From Ginsengibacter hankyongi (GTDB lineage Bacteria > Bacteroidota > Bacteroidia > Chitinophagales > Chitinophagaceae), in assembly GCF_008710285.1 (NCBI RefSeq), contig NZ_VYQF01000001.1:558001-622000 (forward strand): a stretch of DNA of 64,000 bases. The letters run 5' to 3'. Below the pieces are notes generated by a model, which was not told the DNA's origin, did not search any database, and was given only the letters and a program-made list of their open reading frames with translations. Shown here in pieces: positions 52,454-60,998 of the stretch (positions are counted from its first letter, which is position 1; the number at the start of each line of letters is the position of its first letter). A program made the position numbers and the translations under genes.

Positions 52454-52495
52454 AATGCCATTATACATTCAGCAAAGCTCTTTGCGTGTGGCATT
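52454..52495. terminator. Nested stem-loop after the amylase gene
   Basis: Three bases after the amylase stop, AATGCCA (52454-52460) pairs with TGGCATT (52489-52495). Inside it GCAAA-GCTC-TTTGC (52472-52485) forms a second stem, giving a two-level hairpin. There is no U-tract, so it is more likely a 3'-end protecting structure or a factor-dependent terminator than an intrinsic one. Confidence 0.5.
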
Positions 52496-52724
52496 CGATA
52501 ACCTAATTAGTTAATCATTAAATTGTTTTATAAGAATAAAGCGCTTTTTATTAATGGGTGAAATATTTATTCTTTATCCCTTCCTTGAAATGGCTCTAAT
52601 TCCTATTGCTGATGAATTAATTATATTTAGCAAATAGTTATTATTATAGTAAACCCAACGGCCTTTATGCACATGCTAATCGATAACTGTGCATAGTGAT
52701 TCTTTACTTTTTAATAAATAAATT

Positions 52725-53909
52725 TTGAAATATATAACCCGTACAGTTTGGATCTTATCAATAGTGAGTTTACTTACAGACACGGCTAGTGAAATGCTCT
52801 ACCCTATAATGCCGGTTTATTTGCGATCAATTGGCTTTTCAATTTTGCTCATTGGAATTCTTGAAGGCGTTGCGGAAGCAACAGCAGGGCTGAGTAAAGG
52901 ATATTTTGGTAAACTTTCCGATTCATCGGGTAAACGGGTTCCACTTGTGAAAATTGGTTACGCATTCAGTGCTATATCCAAACCAATGATGGCATTTTTT
53001 GTTTACCCTCTTTGGATTTTTTTTAGCCGCACGATAGACCGTTTTGGAAAAGGTATAAGAACCGGTGCAAGAGATGCAATTCTGTCGGATGAGGCAACTC
53101 CACAAACAAAGGGAAAAGTCTTTGGGTTTCATCGTTCGATGGACACGGTGGGCGCCGTTATTGGCCCCTCCTTAGCATTATTATATTTATATTTTCATCC
53201 GAAACAATACAAGACACTTTTCTTTATCGCATTTATTCCCGGGCTCCTGGCTGTATGGGCTTCTTTTTATTTAAAAGATAAAAGAGCTTTAAAAAATAGT
53301 AGCCAAATAAAAACACAAATATCTTTTTTTTCTTTTCTAAAATATTGGAAAATCAGCCCTCCAGTGTATCGTAGAGTAGTTACCGGCCTTCTCATTTTTA
53401 CACTCTTTAACAGCTCCGATGTTTTTTTGCTTTTGAAGGCTAAACAAGGCGGATTTGATGACACCTCAATAATTGGCGTTTATATTTTTTACAACCTAAT
53501 TTATGCGTTATTTTCTTTTCCAATTGGCATACTTGCAGATAAGGTTGGGCTAAAAACAATTTTCATTTCGGGCCTTGCTTTATTTGCTGTCGTTTACTTT
53601 GGAATGTCAGTAAATAATAATCTTTATTTCTTCTTTGGTTTATTCTTTCTATACGGAATTTATGCATCTGCCACAGAAGGAATATCCAAAGCATGGATTT
53701 CAAACATCACCAATAAAAAAGACACGGCAACAGCCATCGGAACATTTTCAGGACTTCAAAGCATATGCTCTATGCTTGCGAGTTCGCTAACCGGCCTCGT
53801 TTGGTTTAATTTTGGTGCATCCGCCGCGTTTATTATAACCGGCATTGCAACCTTATTTGTAATAATTTATTTCCTGTCAATAACCCCAGCAGGCGAAAAG
53901 TCATTTTAA
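52725..53909 (+). CDS. MFS transporter
   Basis: The 394-residue protein has the 12 helices of a major-facilitator permease, with the N-terminal motif WILSIVSLLTDTASEMLYPIMPVYL and the loop 2-3 signature KGYFGKLSDSSGKR. The second half repeats it (FPIGILADKVGLKTIF). The start is a TTG at 52725: an in-frame TAA lies just upstream and the next ATG would cut into helix 1. The substrate is unknown; relatives are annotated as drug or small-molecule exporters. No regulator gene is adjacent. Confidence 0.88.
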   Translation: MKYITRTVWILSIVSLLTDTASEMLYPIMPVYLRSIGFSILLIGILEGVAEATAGLSKGYFGKLSDSSGKRVPLVKIGYAFSAISKPMMAFFVYPLWIFFSRTIDRFGKGIRTGARDAILSDEATPQTKGKVFGFHRSMDTVGAVIGPSLALLYLYFHPKQYKTLFFIAFIPGLLAVWASFYLKDKRALKNSSQIKTQISFFSFLKYWKISPPVYRRVVTGLLIFTLFNSSDVFLLLKAKQGGFDDTSIIGVYIFYNLIYALFSFPIGILADKVGLKTIFISGLALFAVVYFGMSVNNNLYFFFGLFFLYGIYASATEGISKAWISNITNKKDTATAIGTFSGLQSICSMLASSLTGLVWFNFGASAAFIITGIATLFVIIYFLSITPAGEKSF

Positions 53910-54143
53910 ACCGCACATCTGTTACGTTCAATTTTATTTACACTTCTAATCATTCATATAAATGATTAAGATCATCAATAATTTATTACGTTCACAGTAA
54001 ATTGAACTCCAGTGACTTTTGTGTATGAGTGAAAATAAAGATGAAGGTACTGTTTGAAAAAGATGTACACGTTACCGTTAGTCTTTTCGTTATGATTTCA
54101 TTTAGCGAGAACAACGTTTTATAAACTTTAAAACAATTTTATT

Positions 54144-54530
54144 ATGGAATATTATTTTAGCAGAACCGTTCCTGCATCTTTTGACGATGCCGTAAAAAAT
54201 GTAACTGAAGCGCTAAAAACAGAGGGTTTTGGCATTCTTACTGAAATTGATATGAAAGCAACGCTGAAGAAAAAGCTGGATGTAGATTTCTATAATTACA
54301 AAATATTAGGAGCCTGCAACCCGCCATTTGCCTATAAAGCCTTACAGGCCGAAGATAAGATCGGAACGATGCTCCCCTGCAATGTAATCGTGCAGGAAAA
54401 GGATGCAGGCGTGGTTGAAATTGCAATTATTGACCCGGTAGCCTCAATGACAGCGATAGAAAACGATGAGTTGCATGAAATTGCTGCGGAAATCGGCGCA
54501 CGGTTACGGAGGGTAATTGACAAGATATAA
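54144..54530 (+). CDS. DUF302 domain protein
   Basis: The 128-residue cytoplasmic protein matches DUF302 throughout: SFDDAVKNVTEALKTEGFGILTEIDMKATLKKK, YKILGACNPPFAYKAL, the LPCNVIVQE strand with the conserved Cys, and VVEIAIIDPVASM. DUF302 proteins have a simple alpha/beta fold and are often found near copper, sulfur or redox genes, but no activity is known. The gene stands alone. The two conserved cysteines (in GACNPP and LPCNV) are worth noting as a possible metal or redox site. Confidence 0.92.
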   Translation: MEYYFSRTVPASFDDAVKNVTEALKTEGFGILTEIDMKATLKKKLDVDFYNYKILGACNPPFAYKALQAEDKIGTMLPCNVIVQEKDAGVVEIAIIDPVASMTAIENDELHEIAAEIGARLRRVIDKI

Positions 54531-54660
54531 TTCAATTTTTTTAAAAGTGCATATTAACTGGGAAGAAGTAAGTCGGGTTATTAGAAAAAAGCTTTCACGA
54601 ATCACGTGTAACCTTTAAAGGTAGTAATGTTATGTCATTACCGCAAGGCACAAAAATGAC

Positions 54661-55872
54661 TTACGGGTACAAAAGATATTTTTTTCTCATGGCTTTATAT
54701 TTTGATAACGCAGGCTCCCATGAATCATGTATTTCCTTGACAGATTTTCCCTCCATAATTTGTTTTTTAAATTCAGCGTCGCCGGAGAGCCCGTCAATGT
54801 TGCCCATTTGCTTGCTTTGTGAGCGGTCGAAAAATTTATCTTTATAGGGATACGCTTTATACAATTCTATCATCCATTGCAGATTAATTCTTTTGGTTTT
54901 TCTAAGGTCGTTAATATTATAATTTCTAAGGTCAATGCCATAGCAGGCTTCGTTCATGTGCAATGGAGTTTCGCTCATGCCAGGTAAACTAACCGGCGTA
55001 AACGAAAAAGTGTACTTATCTTTTAACGCAGGTGCACCCAACACGGTAAATGGAAAATAAGTACCACGGCCCAAGTTAATTATGGTGCCTTCAAATAAAC
55101 AAACGGAAGGATACAGCATTACGCTTTGTTGTGTATTTAAATTGGGTGACGGTTTTACCGGCAGCGTGTACGGCATATCGTGAGTATAGTTGGCCACCGG
55201 GATAATTTTCAATTTACATTTCATTTTATTAGCCAGCCAACCTTCGCCATTTATCATTTGTGCAAATTCGCCAATCGTCATGCCGTGCGCTATAGGAATA
55301 GGAAACCTCCCGATACCAGAGGCTAAATGCATGTCAAGCACCGGGCCATCTACCAGGTAACCGTTAGGATTTGGGCGGTCTAATACCAATAATGGCTTAT
55401 CGTTTTCTGCGCATGACTCCATTACTTCCTTCAACACGTTTATATAAGTATAAAACCTGCAGCCCACGTCCTGTATGTCGAATATCATAACATCTACATC
55501 GGCAAGATCCGTAGCGGACGGCTTGTGCTTAGCTCCATATAACGAAATTATTTTTATACCGGTAGCAGAATCTCTCTCATCTCCTACCCTGGCGCCATTG
55601 CTGGCATTACCTCTGAAGCCATGTTCCGGGCCAAATACTTTTACAATATTTATTCCCCGCTTAATAAGGCTGTCTATTAAACTCCTTTTGCCAATGATGG
55701 TAGTGGGATTTGCTAATACAGCAACCCGTTTATTTTTCAGATAATCAATGTATTTTTCGGTTTGATCCGCGCCGGTAATTATCATTTTTTTATCGTGCTT
55801 TTGCGGGCCTTTATCAAAGCTTAATACCACGGCAGTTGCGGCTATCAACAGTAAGGCAATTAATATTTTCAT
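54661..55872 (-). CDS. namZ: DUF1343 / GH171 NamZ-type exo-beta-N-acetylmuramidase
   Basis: NamZ removes N-acetylmuramic acid from the non-reducing end of peptidoglycan fragments. The 403-residue protein starts with a signal or anchor helix (MKILIALLLIAATAVVLSF), so it acts in the periplasm. The family motifs are clear: VAVLANPTTIIGKRSLIDSL, the catalytic-site block VFGPEHGFRG, MIFDIQDVGCRFYTYI, VLDRPNPNG and LFEGTIINLGRGTYFPF. It points to recycling of the cell's own or foreign murein. It is monocistronic, with 220 bp including a terminator to the M1 peptidase gene. Confidence 0.93.
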   Translation of the reverse strand: MKILIALLLIAATAVVLSFDKGPQKHDKKMIITGADQTEKYIDYLKNKRVAVLANPTTIIGKRSLIDSLIKRGINIVKVFGPEHGFRGNASNGARVGDERDSATGIKIISLYGAKHKPSATDLADVDVMIFDIQDVGCRFYTYINVLKEVMESCAENDKPLLVLDRPNPNGYLVDGPVLDMHLASGIGRFPIPIAHGMTIGEFAQMINGEGWLANKMKCKLKIIPVANYTHDMPYTLPVKPSPNLNTQQSVMLYPSVCLFEGTIINLGRGTYFPFTVLGAPALKDKYTFSFTPVSLPGMSETPLHMNEACYGIDLRNYNINDLRKTKRINLQWMIELYKAYPYKDKFFDRSQSKQMGNIDGLSGDAEFKKQIMEGKSVKEIHDSWEPALSKYKAMRKKYLLYP

Positions 55873-56040
55873 AGATAATTTTATTTACAATAGTGTACTT
55901 AATTTTTTTATAAAAATTAAATATGAAAGAGCAAGTGATACAAAATATATTTTATCAGTATCAAATTTTAAATCTGGCTATTTCTTCAAACTTAACGCAT
56001 TTATTTTTCCCAATGATGAAGGCAACTAGTCATCTTCATA

Positions 56041-56074
56041 AAAAAAGAGGATACATTGCTATATCCTCTTTTTT
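56041..56074 (-). terminator. Intrinsic terminator of the M1 peptidase gene
   Basis: A 13-bp perfect stem, AAAAAAGAGGATA (56041-56053) with TATCCTCTTTTTT (56062-56074), has an 8-nt loop. It is flanked by A/T runs on both sides, so it works in either direction. It lies 17 bp past the stop codon of the minus-strand M1 gene. Confidence 0.9.
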
Positions 56075-56091
56075 TAATCGTTTAATAAATA

Positions 56092-58689
56092 TTATTTAAA
56101 ATCAGCATCGTTTAAACCACTGTTTATCTTTATATCTGTTATTTTCAGTGGAATGTCAACAGCCTGTGAAATGTTTTCTGAATAAGGAAACATAATTCCA
56201 TTTACTTCTTTATAATTAGAAAAGCTAATAGCGCTGGGTCCGTCACCCGAAGTAGATTCCTTGCGTATTTTTAAGCCGGTTGCTGCATCAAAATATTCTT
56301 TGGAGCTAATTCCTGAAGGTGATGTTATAGTTATTACATAGGCATCTTTATCATCGATATTTTCCATTACCGGCGCTAACGTTAACGTGTAACCGGGCTT
56401 TGAATAATCTACTTCAGGAAAAGGCATTGACTGTTCCATTATTCTTTTCTTTGTTTCATCATCTACCTGCCGTGACTGGCCCATTGAGGAAATGCTTACG
56501 CTATCGCCGTTAACCAATGTTTTTTGCACAACCATATTAGAAGACGACAAAGTAATTGCCTGCAGTATATGATCTGGCGCTTTGTATTTATAATCCAGTT
56601 TTATATCCTGTCCCTGCACACTTCCCGTAGCTGTGTAGGAGATATCTTTAAGGTCTTTAATTTTATCTGCGCCACCGATAGCTTTTAAATAGGAATTTAC
56701 TACATCATTCGCTGACATGCCCTGTGGTACAGGCTTAAGCGGTGCCCCCGACATTGTATTGTTGGAAGGATTAATATCCGGGAAATCATGGTCGGGATCA
56801 ATAGTAACCTTTTTTATTTTTGCCGTTGATGGGTAATGGAAAGTCCATTCACCACCACGTTGCCAGATTTCTACCGGCAATGTCAGAGAGTCTGTTTTAC
56901 CATTTTCCTGTTCAATAAGCAAGGGCACAGGAAGTACCATCTGCTCATGGTTTACCAAAGTAATTAACGCACCTTTTGCAGGGTCGTTGTCTACATATTT
57001 TATTTTAGTTATTCCCTGGTCAAGTTTTGAATTGGTAAAAAACCATCCACGCCAGAAATAAGAAAGATCTTCGCCACTTACATTTTCCATCGTTCTGAAA
57101 AAATCCCAGGGAGTAGGATGTTTAAAAGCCCAACGGCTAATATATGTTCTAAAAGCAGAGTCAAACCTTTCTTCGCCGAGGATATGATACCTGAGAATAT
57201 CCAGTCCGGCTCCAGGTTTTTCATAAGCGGCAATTCCCAGAAAACTTTGCTGGGTCACATCCGGAATCGTCATAATAGCATCGGCATCTTTCTTAAAGAT
57301 ATAAGGCGCCATGCGTTGTAAATTTGTTTTACTATTGAATTCCCCGTTATTAAAAACTTTTGTATCTACGCCATTAATAAAGGTGTTAAATCCTTCATCC
57401 ATCCACGGATATTTGCGCTCATTAGAGCCAACGATCATCGGGAACCAGTTATGCCCAAACTCGTGGTTAGTTACGCCCCATAAGCCACCAGCCTTGCTTT
57501 TCCAGGAACAAAAAACAATTCCCGGGTATTCCATTCCTCCAACTATGCCTGCAACGTTAGTAGCAGACGGATACGTAAATGGAAACCATTCTTTGGAATA
57601 TAATTCTATTGCGCCTTTCACAAATTCTGTTGATCTTTTCCATGCACTGTCACCAGCACTTTCAACGGGATAAACTGATTGTGCCAATGCCTTTTTTCCA
57701 CCGGGTAAATTAATGCGTGCAGCATCCCATATAAAAGCTTTAGAGGCAGCCCACGCTATGTCTCTCGTATTGTTACACACAAAATGCCACGTGAGGTTGG
57801 CCTTGGCCGGGTGATATGAGGTGCCACCTAATTCATTGGCGCCAATAAGAGTAATAGTCTTATCACTATTCTTTGCCTGTGCAAGTCGGCTTCTTACCGT
57901 TGAAGTAAGAACTTCTGCTGGATTTTGCAACTCGCCGGAACCTACTAATACGAGATCAGATGGTGCTGTAATTGTATAATCGATATTTCCATATTCAAGA
58001 TAGAATTCACCTGCGCCGAGGTAGGGCAAAGTATTCCAGCCTTCAATATCATCATACACGCACATGCGCGGATACCATTGCGCTATTTCATATATCCAGC
58101 CATTTTTAGTATCCAGCCTTCCCATGCGGTCAGTGCCATATTGCGGCACCGCAAAGGAATAATTAATCTTTAACTGTACGGTTCCTGATTTTGCAGGCAG
58201 TGTTTTAGGAAGCCATACCTGCATACGCGTATCCGAAACTTTATATTTTGCTTTGGTGGTGGCGCCATTCATTACCACTTCGACAGAAGATAATTCATCG
58301 CCGTTGGTAAATGACTTGTTAGCCCAGCGGCCGCCAGTGATCAATGAAGTAGCCTGCGCCCGGCTATCTTCCCTATAAATATTTTGATCAACCTGCAACC
58401 ATAAAAAGTTCATAGCATCGGGGCTATTATTTTTATAAGTTATCACCACAGAGCCTTTCAAAATTTTTTGGGCTGTGTCAAGCGTAGCCACAATTTTATA
58501 ATCAGCCCTGTTTTGCCAATAAGCAGGGCCAGGTTGCCCGCCAGCGCTACGGTATTCATTACCGTTAGATGGGTAGAACAGAGGAGCGAAAGCTATATGT
58601 TGGTCATAATGCGAAGCAGTGTCTGTTTGCGAATAGACATTGCTGCCAGCCAACATAAGCAAAAACAATACAAGAGTTAAATTTTTCAT
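56092..58689 (-). CDS. Exported M1-family metallopeptidase with C-terminal LolA-like domain
   Basis: This zinc aminopeptidase-like enzyme starts best at the ATG at 58689 (signal peptide [20 protein letters not shown]), giving 865 residues; the frame opens 15 codons earlier but that adds only a charged stretch. The substrate-anchoring motif is GGMEYPG (Tyr for the usual Asn) and the zinc site is HEFGHNWF with Glu 18 residues later in WMDEGFNTF. After the peptidase, about 645-865 form a separate domain ([23 protein letters not shown] through a beta-rich half-barrel) of the LolA-like type that Bacteroidota also attach to M16 peptidases. It is monocistronic and followed by a strong terminator. 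Confidence 0.92.
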   Translation of the reverse strand: MKNLTLVLFLLMLAGSNVYSQTDTASHYDQHIAFAPLFYPSNGNEYRSAGGQPGPAYWQNRADYKIVATLDTAQKILKGSVVITYKNNSPDAMNFLWLQVDQNIYREDSRAQATSLITGGRWANKSFTNGDELSSVEVVMNGATTKAKYKVSDTRMQVWLPKTLPAKSGTVQLKINYSFAVPQYGTDRMGRLDTKNGWIYEIAQWYPRMCVYDDIEGWNTLPYLGAGEFYLEYGNIDYTITAPSDLVLVGSGELQNPAEVLTSTVRSRLAQAKNSDKTITLIGANELGGTSYHPAKANLTWHFVCNNTRDIAWAASKAFIWDAARINLPGGKKALAQSVYPVESAGDSAWKRSTEFVKGAIELYSKEWFPFTYPSATNVAGIVGGMEYPGIVFCSWKSKAGGLWGVTNHEFGHNWFPMIVGSNERKYPWMDEGFNTFINGVDTKVFNNGEFNSKTNLQRMAPYIFKKDADAIMTIPDVTQQSFLGIAAYEKPGAGLDILRYHILGEERFDSAFRTYISRWAFKHPTPWDFFRTMENVSGEDLSYFWRGWFFTNSKLDQGITKIKYVDNDPAKGALITLVNHEQMVLPVPLLIEQENGKTDSLTLPVEIWQRGGEWTFHYPSTAKIKKVTIDPDHDFPDINPSNNTMSGAPLKPVPQGMSANDVVNSYLKAIGGADKIKDLKDISYTATGSVQGQDIKLDYKYKAPDHILQAITLSSSNMVVQKTLVNGDSVSISSMGQSRQVDDETKKRIMEQSMPFPEVDYSKPGYTLTLAPVMENIDDKDAYVITITSPSGISSKEYFDAATGLKIRKESTSGDGPSAISFSNYKEVNGIMFPYSENISQAVDIPLKITDIKINSGLNDADFK

Positions 58690-58790
58690 ATATACATTAT
58701 AAGTTAAGGCGGCTAAGTTATTGGTTTTTCCCAAAGTTTTAAGTCAATTAATTCCTAATTGAATAATTAAAGGATAAATGGTTTTTTCTT

Positions 58791-59289
58791 CTAACACACC
58801 TTATTTTCCATGCTTTTAATCGAAACAAGCAGCACATTTATCTGCCCGAAATGGTAATAATCATGTTCAAGAATTCCATTAATAAGATACAGGAAGGAGT
58901 AACTACGAAGAGGAACAATTGAATGTCATCTTTCAACAGGAAAGTTTTGGATTGCGGTTAAAAGTTTTGGCGGCAAACTTCGAAATCGTTTTGTATGGTA
59001 GGCCAGTGCTGAGGTTCGGCCCAATCTTGCAGGGAATTATCTTCAATATCAAATTCATCATTGCCTGTTAACTTTTGCACGCAAAAATTTCTCCAAGCGA
59101 TGATGTGAACTACCAACTCCGCTACAGAATGTGAATGACCGGCAATTTTTTTAAACGCCACTGATTTTCTGCGTAAGAAAAAATATTTTCCCCAATTTTT
59201 TCCGTCACCCACGATTTGCCATTATATAAACCATCTAACTGCTGCAATAAGTTGTCAATTACACCTTTTATCTCTTTATTATCTTTCAT
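58791..59289 (-). pseudogene. DinB-family protein, broken by two frameshifts and a stop
   Basis: From the ATG at 59289 the minus strand reads MKDNKEIKGVIDNLLQQLDG and on to AENQWRLKK. In an A7 run (59146-59152) the frame shifts; one more A would continue into KIAGHSHSVAELVVHIIAWR, the DinB metal-His segment. Around 58960 a T4 run lacks one T: with it, RQNF continues as LTAIQNFPVER. A TGA (usually Trp here) follows, then HSIVPLRSYSFLYLINGI and LEHDYYHFGQINVLL, the DinB C-terminus, ending at a TAG at 58791. The reassembled protein has about 166 codons, normal for DinB. The longest intact piece, 59212-58958, is only the middle. Confidence 0.85.
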
Positions 59290-59326
59290 AATTAACTATT
59301 AATAGTCAGAAATGACATCTATAGCT

Positions 59327-60799
59327 CTATAATTTTTGTGCTTCTTCCTGGCTGGCATATTCTTCTTCAGGCTCCGGCAGCACTTTTACTACTGAATTTT
59401 GCAATGAAATAACCGATGATGCAGAATACAATCCAATAGCATTGCCTGAATAAGTATAATCCATTAACGTAAGCTTTATTACACCATCTATAGAAAGCTC
59501 GATATAACGGCCATACCGTATCAGTTTAAATTGAAAAGAATTTTTTCTATCGATATTAAACACGCCTGACTGTATATCGGTAAAAATAAAATTCTGCCGG
59601 TTGTTTAATGGGTTAAACCCCCAGGCTCGTATTTGCAATAATCCGTTAGCAACATCAAACGAAATAAAATAACCATTTCCATCCGGATCAATATCACTCA
59701 CCAATCCAAATTTACCCATACCCTCAACCGTTAATACCCCCTCCCAACTAAAACTTGGTGAAGGTTTTTGAAAACAAAATATTTCATAACCACTCCTTGA
59801 TCCGCAGGTCCATTTGGATGGCTCTATGCTTGAAGAGGCAGTAGAGTTTGAAAGTAAATGATCTACTTCCCCAAATTCGCTTTGGGTGATTATTTTCATT
59901 ACCATCGTCTCCCAGCGGTAATAGCTCTTTAAAACCAACCTGCCTTTCTTATCTGTATCCAGTTCTTTCGGCGGAGGCAATACACGGAGTGCATCAATTT
60001 TGCCGTAGGCATAGAAAAAATTATAGATTAATAAATGTTCTCCATCCTGCACAATACGGGCAGCATAATTTCCCTGTGGCAATAGTACATCTGCATGAAA
60101 GGAATGATACTCGCCAAAAAAGTCAGAAGCAAACCAGTAGCGAACTTTTATATCCTCCCTTATAGAACCAATAATGTAAAACCGGTCATTTAACTTAAAC
60201 ACGCAAGGGCATTCTATATCATCATATACCCTAGGGTATACTAACGGCGGCATCAGTTCAACTACGTCATTCGTGATCTTAACCAGTCCCACACAACCCC
60301 TGCGTGACACTGGTCCCGCAATACTTCGGGCACAAAGAAGCAGGTACACTTCACCGTTATATTCAAACCGGTAAGGATCCCGAAAGCTCAGCCATTTTCT
60401 CGGGTTTGTATTTTTTGTTTCATAAAAGATTCCTTTGGGTTCAATAGGATAAATATCTTTTTTGCTCTTTCTCCAGTCAATAAGATTGTTTGATTCTGCC
60501 AGTCCAATTCTCGAAATCACCCCACGATCCCTTCGTTGCAAGCCTGTATAATACATTTTAAATTTGCCCTGCGCTTTACACACGTCCATCGTCCAAAGCA
60601 TGTCATCGTCCCACTCCCCCGGGTTTCCGACAAACAAAGCATTGTTCACTCTTCTCCATGAAATACCATCTTTCGACACGGCATGCGCAATATAATCATG
60701 GTTTGGAATAATAAGATGAAACAAGTGATAAAATCCTTCGTGTACGAGCACCGTTATATCGCCAATTTCCCAATCACTGAATCCCGATCCTGAATACAT
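59327..60799 (-). CDS. GH32-like beta-fructosidase (sucrose/fructan hydrolase), cytoplasmic
   Basis: The 490-residue protein has a five-bladed GH-J-clan propeller followed by a GH32C-type beta-sandwich (about 335-475). Of the three GH32 catalytic motifs, RDP (R140-D141-P142) and EC (E196-C197-P198) are exact; the first, normally NDPNG, is changed to IGDITV with D14 as the presumed nucleophile. There is no signal peptide. Divergent pairing with a sucrose-phosphate synthase gene suggests intracellular sucrose cleavage. Because the first motif is atypical, a different fructoside substrate is possible. A -7-like TAATTTTG lies on the minus strand at 60826-60819. Confidence 0.82.
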   Translation of the reverse strand: MYSGSGFSDWEIGDITVLVHEGFYHLFHLIIPNHDYIAHAVSKDGISWRRVNNALFVGNPGEWDDDMLWTMDVCKAQGKFKMYYTGLQRRDRGVISRIGLAESNNLIDWRKSKKDIYPIEPKGIFYETKNTNPRKWLSFRDPYRFEYNGEVYLLLCARSIAGPVSRRGCVGLVKITNDVVELMPPLVYPRVYDDIECPCVFKLNDRFYIIGSIREDIKVRYWFASDFFGEYHSFHADVLLPQGNYAARIVQDGEHLLIYNFFYAYGKIDALRVLPPPKELDTDKKGRLVLKSYYRWETMVMKIITQSEFGEVDHLLSNSTASSSIEPSKWTCGSRSGYEIFCFQKPSPSFSWEGVLTVEGMGKFGLVSDIDPDGNGYFISFDVANGLLQIRAWGFNPLNNRQNFIFTDIQSGVFNIDRKNSFQFKLIRYGRYIELSIDGVIKLTLMDYTYSGNAIGLYSASSVISLQNSVVKVLPEPEEEYASQEEAQKL

Positions 60800-60998
60800 A
60801 TATCTCTTTCTGTTTAATCAAAATTAATTAATAAATATTTTGATGGTTTGTTAATAAAAATAATGCCTGAACTTAAAATACCATTCTACTAAAATGAAGT
60901 TTACCAACGGCAAACCGGCGTTTCAACTGATCTCGAAAAGCCGGTTAATTTGATTTTGTTATTTTTACACATACCTGACAATATGAAAAAAGATACTC

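Noticed and set aside
58958-59212. An intact 84-residue DinB-like gene
   Set aside because: Its first ten residues come from an out-of-frame reading of the true N-terminal segment, and both ends of the domain continue in other frames, so it is the middle of a pseudogene.
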